Shown: one piece after another, positions 55,652 to 64,000 of the stretch
Position numbering within the stretch: the stretch's first letter is position 1
Layout of the letters: every line of letters begins with the position of its first letter
DNA from: Ctenosaura bakeri
Lineage: Eukaryota > Chordata > Lepidosauria > Squamata > Iguanidae
Reading direction: 5' to 3'
Assembly: GCA_948474755.1 (NCBI GenBank)
Contig: CAOLHI010001254.1
Coordinates: 124,001 to 188,000, forward strand
DNA length: 64,000 nucleotides
The notes under the pieces: model-generated
Database searches by the model: none
Seen by the model: the letters and a program-made list of their open reading frames with translations, nothing else
Told to the model about the DNA's origin: nothing
Position numbers and translations under genes: made by a program

Positions 55652-55851
55652 GGTCATTTCCACACTAGACTGTTATAGCGTTATTATTCCACTTTCAACG
55701 TCGTATGGAATCCTAGGGTTGCAGTTTATGGAGGGGCCTTTAGAATTCTCAGCCAGAGAGCTCTTGGGCCTCAGTGAACTACAAACCCCAGAATTCTACA
55801 AGAGGTTGAAAGTGTAATAATTGTACTATAACAGTGTAGTGCAGAAAGGCC
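55652..55851. mobile_element. Palindromic family A copy
   Basis: GGTCATTTCCACACTAGACT to TAGTGCAGAAAGGCCC, with typical interior ATTATTCCACTTTCAACG and GGCCTTTAGAATTCTCAGCC. Confidence 0.85.
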
Positions 55852-55855
55852 CTAC

Positions 55856-56290
55856 GTATTTGTTTGAAGCATGTTTGTGTATTCTGATGATCAAGTGGTC
55901 AATCGCTTTATTGCCCACTGCTACAATGTGTCCAGTGGAGAGGCAGTAGATCAGAGGGGGAAAATGGAAGTACCAAAAGGTGTCTTGTGAAAACTGGAAA
56001 TGCTCAGAGATAAAGAGTCAGGACACATGTTCCAGCCTCAAAGATGAATGATAGGTAAACAACTGTGAGTCTGGGAACATCTAGAATGGTGGGATAATAT
56101 TGGCTTTATGATACTCTGCAATCACAGCTCTGCACATCTAAATTTGTATCTGAAAGGTATAAAACCTGTAACCACCATAGTCTCAACAACTTCAGACCAT
56201 GTGTGCTGTGTTGCTTGCTTTGCTGCAAATAAATACTGCTGATCAACTCTGATTGGAGTTTGTGGAGTGCAAGTTATGGAAGGCATGACA
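55856..56290 (+). mobile_element. Possible LTR fragment
   Basis: GGTATAAAACCTG near 56157 and AATAAATACTG near 56229 have LTR-like spacing. Ends and target duplication are not defined. Confidence 0.3.
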
Positions 56291-57015
56291 TACTCATGCT
56301 GATCTGTGGAAAGACTTATTAAATTAATAACTATGCCTTATTCTTATGGATTGCTTATGCTGAGTTTTTTTTTTCAGAGAAAACTATTTTTATTACAATT
56401 TTTAGTATCATCACCATCTTTTTCCTTCCTCTCATTCCCTTATGAATCTGAGATGAAATGCTGCAAGGATGCAATGGGGGCCAGTACCACATGTCTTGCC
56501 AACCAGTGCAGGCCAGATAGGCCATGATGAATTTTTCTTTTTTTGAAGTAATTATTTAATATTAATTAGTATTATTTCTTATTTGAATGAATAATTAATT
56601 ATTTAAATTAATAATGATTTAAATTAATAATAATTACAGTCATAAAAAGGAAGAAAGAAAAGGAAGGGGAAAAAGGAGAAATGCAAGTACAATTTTTAGA
56701 CTAACTGGTTTTTATTTTAGCATGAGCTTCATGGATACAAACCAGCATCTGAAGAAGTGAGTTTATAGCTACAAAAGCTCCTGTTAAAATAAAACCAGTT
56801 AGTCTTAATGGTGCTGCTATGTTTCTTCTTTCCCCTCCTTTTTATTTTGCGAGAGACTAAGGCAGCCTCTTCTTTCAAAATTATAATTATGGTAGATACA
56901 ATAAGCCCCTCTTCCTAAACAGATATTGTAATTCAAGAACTTTTTTCTCCCTATATCTCTCCCTTCCACCCTCCTCCAATCATGGAGTCATACATGCTTT
57001 CCCTTTCACTCACTA

Positions 57016-57065
<50 letters not shown>

Positions 57066-58558
57066 GTCTTCCAAATAGTTACATGTTGTTTATATCATAA
57101 TTGTAATCTTCAATAATCGTTTTTCCAAAATCTCTGTTCGTCCAAAGGAGGTTTAAATCCAATGTTGGCTTGATTAATATAAACGATAAATGGCTTCCAA
57201 ATAATCTCAAATGTGTCTTCTTTTATGTCGCCTCTTGCTCCTCTTTGTATTTTTGTGTTGATGCAGAATTGTGACAGCACAGTGTAACTTAATGTTCTGT
57301 GTTCCTGTTCTTTGTCTGTGGTTGGATTTGCTGCAAAATATAATAAATGTACTTTGTTTTTTAAAAATCATGCATAGGATTGTGGCAGGGCTGTGTAATG
57401 GTGTGTGCATTTACCTTGAAGTAAACCTCATGGTGCTCAGTGTTGGCCTACATGTTAGCAACTGGTTTTAGAATTGCAGCCTTAATCTCATACTCCCTAC
57501 CCCCAGAGGCTTGTAAAAGGGACTGACTCTAAGATGAGATGGCAGCTCCTCTGAGTCCTGGGGGTGCAGCCAGAGATCAGTAGACAAAGACATTTTCATC
57601 TCTGGGCATTGTCATCACCACTCACCAAGGCAATTAGCAGGTCTCCAGAGAAAATGGCCAGCTAGTGGCATGTCTGGCTGACACCACTGGATTGACTGGG
57701 ATTTGTGGTCATTCCACCGACAGCTGGTGAAATGGCCCATATGGTGCCTCTGCCATTACCAGGATGAGGTAGAATGTAATAGCCAAGGGCAATCCTGAAA
57801 CCTGGTGTAAATGGAAGAAACTCCCAAGAGTGCCCCAAGGCCAAAGGAAGCATGGAGGGAAGTGGGAAGATGTCAAGAAAAGGAGAGAGTTTGAACCAGA
57901 GTGTTTCTATGCCAGGAACAGTAAATTTTATGTGCCATCAAATATGTTTGAAAATACCAGTTGTTGTCTCACCAGAACAGAGCAAAAACCCTCATGCAAC
58001 ATTCTGTGCCAACAGCTGTCATCTCGGTGTTCTCTCTCTTGTTAATTAACTGCTATAGTTTCAATTTTAAATTTTATAGTTGCTTCTTGGAAGTAGCTGA
58101 AACTGTTATTTAAAAAACAAACTTCCGGATGCCACAATCTCTAATGATGCCGGACTGTGGTATAAAACCCATCCTCCTTCTGTCTACTTCATAATCACTG
58201 GAGCTTGGAGGAGTTATTTTGTTAACAACAGCTCTCAGAATCCCCCAGCCAGCATGGCTAACCTCTGGTCATTATCCAAACACTGACAAGAGAGCATGAG
58301 GCAACCGCATGTGCTGTAGAATGAGGCAGCACATGGCATTTTGCTGTCGCCGTTCATTAAGCCCACCTCCTTACAACTATAAAAGTACTTAAATTATAGT
58401 TATGCTGCAAAAAGAGTAAAATTATCCCTTAGTGAGTTACAGTTGGACAGTGACTTAGTTATTCCTTTGTCACTGCAAAATAATTAGTTACACATGATTG
58501 GTTATTTGTAGTTCATTATCTCAAAGTGCTACTAGCTCCAGTCTAATTAAATATCTAA
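56291..58558. other. Intergenic, simple repeats only
   Basis: ATTAATT-rich stretch at 56550-56640 and a (TG)n(TA)n microsatellite at 57019-57065. No gene recognised. Confidence 0.4.
57019..57065 (+). repeat. (TG)n(TA)n microsatellite
   Basis: About fifteen TG units pass directly into about eight TA units. Confidence 0.95.
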
Positions 58559-58760
58559 GGCCATTTCTGCCCTACACTGTTATAGTGCTATTATTCCACT
58601 TCCAACATCCTGTGGAATTCTGGGGCTTGTGGGTTACTGAGGCCAAAGAGCTCTCTGGCTGAGAATTCTAAATGCCTCTCCCTAAAATACAAACCCCAGG
58701 ATTCCATAGGCTGTTGAAAATGGAATAATAGCACTACAATAGTGTAGTACAGAAATGGGG
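58559..58760. mobile_element. Palindromic family A copy
   Basis: GGCCATTTCTGCCCTACACT to TAGTACAGAAATGGGG. The interior is in the orientation opposite to the 50654 copy. Confidence 0.85.
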
Positions 58761-59549
58761 TAAGTATTTTCACCCCACCTTTTAGCTCAAATGGACCCTA
58801 AGGCATCAAGGAGATGTGGGGCCAGTTGGTGGCACTGTAGATGCTTGTCTCCACAGACAGTTTTGGAAAGCAAGTGAAACACTTTTATCACGTGGGAGAT
58901 TGCTGGATGTAGGAGAAAGGAGATTGTCAGTGGCAATAGAACTAGTTTTGGATTCCAACATCTTAAGCTTCAACCGCCTCTGCTTGTGTGAGATCATGTG
59001 TTGTGTTGTTCATTTATCCTGTTTGCACAATAATGACAGGGACAAGTTCCAGAAGACATTTTTTGATGGAGAAAACAAAAAAGCACTTTGGTGTCACATC
59101 CAAAATTTTAAAAACCATTCTAGGACATTCTTAGCTACACAAGCTGCTTCCCATAAATTCACCTTTTATTTGTCACTCTGTGGTATTTGTGGTGTGCTGC
59201 ATAAGCTTGATGTTCGTGCATGACATGTTGCTGTATGTTTGTATGTGATGTTCCTCTGCATTTTGGGGAGTGTATATGTCTCAGTAAGTGATGAGCTTTT
59301 TGCTGTGTGAATTAGTCTGTGGGTTTCTGTGACAAGCTTCTACTTGTACTTGTATTGGTGTGGAACGACAACTTTAAAAGCACATGGCATGTGCACATAA
59401 GAGGAACTTCTCTTCTTTGGAAGCATGCCTCCTTATTAATTCCTCTCCTGAATCTTTTTTACCAGTGTCTTTTCTCATACAAAAGGTTCACTTGAGAGAT
59501 ACACTGGGCAGGAATGTAAGGAATTGCCACTGGTCTAACGAGGTCTATA
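58761..59549. other. Intergenic, nothing recognised
   Basis: The open frame at 58816-59223 (+, 135 codons) shows no domain; not called. Confidence 0.4.
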
Positions 59550-59965
59550 TCTAATTCAATTCAAAGTGCTGGTTATGACCTATAAAGTCCTTTACAGCTT
59601 AGGTCCAGTCTATCTGAGAGGCAGTATCCCCCATATGATGCTTCCCAGAGCCTAAGACCCACAGGAGAAGCCCTTCCCTTGCGGATCTCCTTCATAGGTA
59701 CAGCTGGTGGGAATGCGGTAGAGGGAATTCTCAGTGGCTGCCCCTACACTTTGGGATACCATCCATCAGGAGGCTAGCATGGTCCCTCCTTGCTGTCCTT
59801 CCATCAATAGGTGAAAACTTTTACCTGAGACAGGCTTTGAGAACTGAAGGCTTTTAATATAGGGCTGTAAATGCTGCCTTGCTTTAAATTGTACTGGTTA
59901 ATTTTTAAAATCTTTTTCGTGTATGTATATGTGTGCGTGTGTGTGTATATGCACACATATACACA
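59550..59965 (+). mobile_element. L2-like LINE 3' end
   Basis: TATAAAGTCCTTTACAGCTT, then the block with GAGAAGCCCTTCCC, GGAATTCTCAGTGGCTGCCC and GTGAAAACTTTTACCTGAG, is the typical 3' end of an L2-type ORF plus tail. A TG/TA microsatellite follows at 59930-59970. Confidence 0.6.
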
Positions 59966-60069
59966 TATATTAATATGGTTCATAGTTTAATGAGTTTTAA
60001 TGTTGACTCTCTGTTTTCAAATGTAACCTTTTTAATGTGTAAGCTGCCTTGAGTCTTGGGGGAAAAGCA

Positions 60070-60150
60070 CAATATGAATAATGATGATGACGACGACGAC
60101 GATGATGATGGTGATGATGACAATGATGATGACAACAGTGATAATAATAG
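60070..60150 (+). repeat. GAT/GAC trinucleotide-like repeat
   Basis: Imperfect run of GATGAT, GACGAC and ATAATA. It explains the Asp-rich open frame at 60056-60262. Confidence 0.9.
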
Positions 60151-60212
60151 AGGTTATCCTATCTGGCAGCAGCTCAACAGGGTTTCACTCAGCCCCAATG
60201 AGAGATGCCAGA

Positions 60213-60418
60213 GACCATTTCCGCCCTACACTGTTATAGTGCTATTATTCCACTTTCAATAACCTGTGGAATTCTGGGGTTTGTAGTTCACTGAGGCCCA
60301 AGAACTCTCTAGCTGAGAATTTTAAATGCTCATCTCTAAGCTGCAAACCCCAGGATTCCAGAGGAGTGGAATAATAGTGGAATAATAGCACTGCAACAGT
60401 GCAGTAGGGAAATGCCCC
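60213..60418. mobile_element. Palindromic family A copy
   Basis: GACCATTTCCGCCCTACACT to GCAGTAGGGAAATGCCCC. The interior near 60363-60390 has a short internal duplication of GTGGAATAATA. Confidence 0.85.
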
Positions 60419-63417
60419 CAGCCTAGTACCTTCTGCCTTGAAAAGCATGTGTGCTCTCTTACTTACCAGCTGTGACTATAGAAGAAAGAGTCTGTGCTCC
60501 TGTGTGGCCCATTTGCTTTTTAAGTCAGATCTTGTACCCTCTACTTACATGAATTGTACAGTTCTGTGTTAAAATTAGGGATGAGCAAAGATGGGTGATC
60601 CCAAAAGCTTAGAATTAACAAGCAAACAACTCATTAACTTAATGATTCATTAACTCTTTCTAGCATTTTCTCCTAACTCAATAAACCCCCCAATTAACAC
60701 TGAATTTAAGAACAAGAGTTTAGTGAATTAGGTCATTAGAATTTGTTGGAATTCATCAAGTTGGGTTGCTCCCAGTCTGTCACATGCAGTAAAAAAAAGG
60801 CCTCCACCACGGAAGAAATGCCGGAAGTGAAGGAAATGTATCACCCTGCCCCATTGTTGTGAGATTTCATAGTTGAGTTTGGGAAAGCATCTTCCCCCCA
60901 CTTAAAAAGGAAAAGAAGACAAATAGCATCACACTCTTAGGCCTGAAAACCTGGTACACCCACGGAGAGAAGAAAGGTGTTGGAATATTTTTGGGGGTAA
61001 TTTTGGTGGTATAGTGACTCTCGTCATTAATGTCTCCTCTCTCACTGGTTATATTCTGGACTGGTTTCTATTGTATAGCATGATATAATATACAATCTTG
61101 TGAATTATTTGGTGTGAGCTGCAATTAGTACCTTTGTAATCTTGTTCACACAGTGCTACACATTTGAATATTTTCCCCCCTCATCCTCACCCACCCACCC
61201 CATTTCTTTCTCTCATGGCTTCTTTCTCTCTCCCCACCCTTTACTGGGATATGCTTTTTACACACAAACACACACTTGCCCCCCTCCAACTTCTTTTCAC
61301 TCACCCGCTTTTAATTAAATAATTAAGATCGTATGAGGGCAGAGCAGTGTAGGCTTGTTAGATATCTTACCTTTAAAATGGAAGATTTCACAGATTGAAT
61401 TTGTGATCTCTGACTCCTGCATTCAAAACCTGTGCTCTGCCACTGATCTTTGCAGACCACACTTCTTAACTGGGAATAGGAAGGCAGAAAGAATGCAGCA
61501 ATTCAGTTGTGCAGAAAAATGTTCTGCACATGTTCAGAGATTCTCAAAGAATTTCAGATTGAGGATTTTTCACTCTAGATTCACTGATGAATCTCTATAG
61601 CCATCCTTTCCCAACCTGTTGGTTACAAAGTGTGTTGGACCTGCACACCATTCCCAGGCAAAAGTCCTGTTATGGTCTTATTAGTCCATGCAATGAAAAT
61701 TCTAGGTTGAAGGAAGGCAATTTAAAAAGGATAAAAACAGTCCCTTTGAAGGAGCCACTAACAAAATGTGTTTCTCTAAGGTCACTAGCGGAGGCAATCT
61801 CTATGCCATTATCTGTAAATCATATGATCTGGCCCAACATTTTAACCAAAAGTTTAATTAATGATAACTGAACAAAATAAACAAATATTTCAAATATAAG
61901 TGTTTGTGGGTTGTAAATTAATTTTCCATTTTCTAACTTTCACCATTATTGAATTGATTTTCAGACCTAATGCTACAAGCTCTGATGTCCCCATTGGGAA
62001 GTCATAACTGTGGGGGAGCATTTTATATCGTTTGGGGAAAAAAAAAAATCTTGCCTTCATTTCAGCAGCACTCTCAACCACACTCTCCTTCTTTACTGGG
62101 CTGACAGCTACCAATTTAATTGTCCAGAATGGCACTGCAATGCAATATGATGTTGTTATGAGTGGCATTCTGGGAGGGAAAATGGCAGCCTCTGCTGGTA
62201 CAGTTCCTAGTGGAATCATTGGAAAATAAAGATGATGCTTGAAGAGAGGCTGCAAGAGTGCCAATAAAAGCTGCCATCACCATCTTGAAAGGTGAAAAAG
62301 AGAAGAGATGTTTGTTCACCCTTTTGCAATCTACCTCTTCCCCCGCCCCCACAAAGCTTCTGAAAGTTTTCTTATGAGAACTTTAAATATGGGTCTGCCT
62401 GCTGTCAGGTCTAGTTTGCTCCTTCTTTCTGAGTTACCATAGTAAATCAACACTAATCCCACAGAAACTATTGTGTCAGTACTGGCTCAGATGAGAAGGC
62501 CATTGAGTAATGAGTTTTGGTGCTTAGCCAATCATACCAGAGCAAAGGTCCAACAATCAAGAGTTTCAGCACATCTCAGTTAGAAAATCCAATGCACCAG
62601 GGATGCCTCCAGGTAAACTTCACCATGGGACAGAGCAGCAGATTGGCAAAACATACCGACAGCTGAAGCAACATTGACCTGGCTGCCTTTTGTATACATG
62701 GAGATTTGGCAACTGCATACCTATTTCATCTACCAGCATGCTGGAGCTTGGAGCATATGCTACTTGCCATGGAACACCAGAGAACCTTTTGTGAAATAAA
62801 AAGTTTGGGTCTTCTATAAATATTTTTCTCCTTTAATTTAAAACATTGGGCTCCTCCTCCCTCTTCCAAGTGTATGTAACAAAAAACACCCATGTGTTTC
62901 TAACTAGGCAGCCGAAAGAAATCAGTGTAGATTCCTGTTTGGAAAAGGCTGCTTCTCCAAATAAGATAAATGCCAAACCACATGCAGCAGGCCAAAAGTG
63001 TGCTGTTTCTGTCTTATGAGCTTTTCGAAGGCCACCCGCTCCTTGTGGCTCTCTGCCTGTGGCTGGGGAACACATAGAGGCCCTCAAGATGTTCTCTGTG
63101 TTTTCTCAGGCTCAGCACAAGGAGACAGCAGACCAAGAATGGGAGGGAGAAGGTAGATTCCTTTTCTTGTGGCTATGTTGATCACCCAATGGGTGAAGGT
63201 GCCATTTTCTTTTGCTGTATGAATCCGTTCCTCCAACTTTCTGAGTCCAGTCCAGCTCTTCAGAGTAACAAAGTGTGGAACCACTGGAAAGAATAACAGG
63301 TAATTCATCACTGTATACTGAGGGTTGGTGTGCTCTACAGTTTAGAGGGCTGCAGAAGTACCATTTTGGGCTTCTCTGAAGCACTGGAGAGTTACACTCA
63401 TCTGTGTTGTCATGGCT
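60419..63417. other. Intergenic, nothing recognised
   Basis: No repeat family, exon or RNA gene recognised in this 3-kb stretch. The open frames present are short and without domains. Confidence 0.4.
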
Positions 63418-63634
63418 GGCCTCTATCACACTACTCTGTTATAGCACTACATTCCACTTTAACTGCCATGGCAACATCCTATGGAATCCTGTGATTTGTA
63501 GTTTAGAGAGGGGTATTTAGCACTCTTAGCTAGGGAGCTGTTGGGCATCACTAAACTACAAACCCCAGAATTTCACAGAACAGAACCATGACAATTAAAA
63601 TGGAATATGGCACTATCATGGTGCAGTATGATTT
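63418..63634. mobile_element. Palindromic family A-related element (older subfamily)
   Basis: GGCCTCTATCACACTACTCT at the left and a decayed inverse at the right. ATTCCACTTTAACTGCC and AAACTACAAACCCCAGAAT show the family. Same subfamily as 24626. Confidence 0.75.
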
Positions 63635-64000
63635 TTGTTTGACCAAAAATTACATATCCTTTTGGTGCTCCTGGAGGGGAAGCATTGCTTCTTTGTGGAG
63701 TAGTGCCTGGAGATAGCATTTTGAAGCAGAGGGATGTATTTTTTCATACTGATTTTTTCTAGACAATTTTGGGGGGCTTCCTCAGGGCTGGAGGTTGGTT
63801 GAGGGTCTCAGGGGCTTCACTGAGCCTCAAAAAAGTTTCTTGTATAAGATGTGACTTGCAGGGTGCATGATTGCCACTCACATGTTCTATGCTGTAGAGA
63901 ATCGTCAAGGTTTTATAGGCCAGAAGAAGGCTATAGGACAAGGGCTGCAGCATTTTAGAGGCAGCAAGACTTTGCAGGGTTGAAGCACTGGGACCTGTTG
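63635..64000. other. Intergenic, nothing recognised
   Basis: No supported feature up to the window end. Confidence 0.4.

Noticed and set aside
60056..60262. Asp-rich small protein
   Set aside because: The poly-Asp stretch is the translation of a GAT/GAC microsatellite.

Overview
The window looks like nuclear DNA of a squamate reptile, most likely a lizard. This rests on the repeats: a CR1 LINE with a long open reverse-transcriptase frame, a BovB LINE fragment, tRNA-derived SINEs with BovB-type tails (Sauria type), a 5S rRNA-derived SINE, non-autonomous Helitrons, palindromic DNA transposons and solo LTRs. No species can be named from the sequence alone.

Only one complete protein gene was found. 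Four exons between 830 and 10750 (+ strand) encode a 272-residue MRPL46 (mL46), a protein of the mitochondrial large ribosomal subunit. Head to head with it, a short minus-strand exon at 447-499 starts a mitochondrial-presequence-like peptide with a good splice donor. By the known vertebrate gene order it is probably the first exon of MRPS11. The 330 bp between the two start codons form a compact shared promoter with a TCTCGCGA box, a CCAAT box, an ETS-type site and a YY1 motif that contains the MRPL46 start codon.

From about 10.9 kb to the end I find no functional host gene. In mammals the next gene on this side is NTRK3, but none of its exons was recognised. The rest is a layered repeat landscape. 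It holds eleven copies of a palindromic ~180-220 bp element family; three copies of a second terminal-inverted-repeat family that keep a subterminal hairpin although the stem sequence has changed; three non-autonomous Helitrons that share an internal segment with the palindromic family; four solo LTRs of one ~850-900 bp family (three with short target duplications); a Tigger/pogo-like element between TA dinucleotides; several CR1, L2-like and BovB fragments; and many SINEs.

Two retrocopies of host mRNAs stand out. One is a frameshifted, 3'-end-only ACTL6A retropseudogene lying inside a probable LTR. The other is an unidentified 3'-UTR-like insert with AATAAA, a poly(A) tail and a perfect 15-bp target duplication inside a palindromic element. 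Nested insertions allow relative dating in several places. I found no CRISPR array, operon, tRNA gene or other clearly new biological system. The most unusual signals are the hairpin-bearing TIR family and the nearly perfect 178-bp palindrome.
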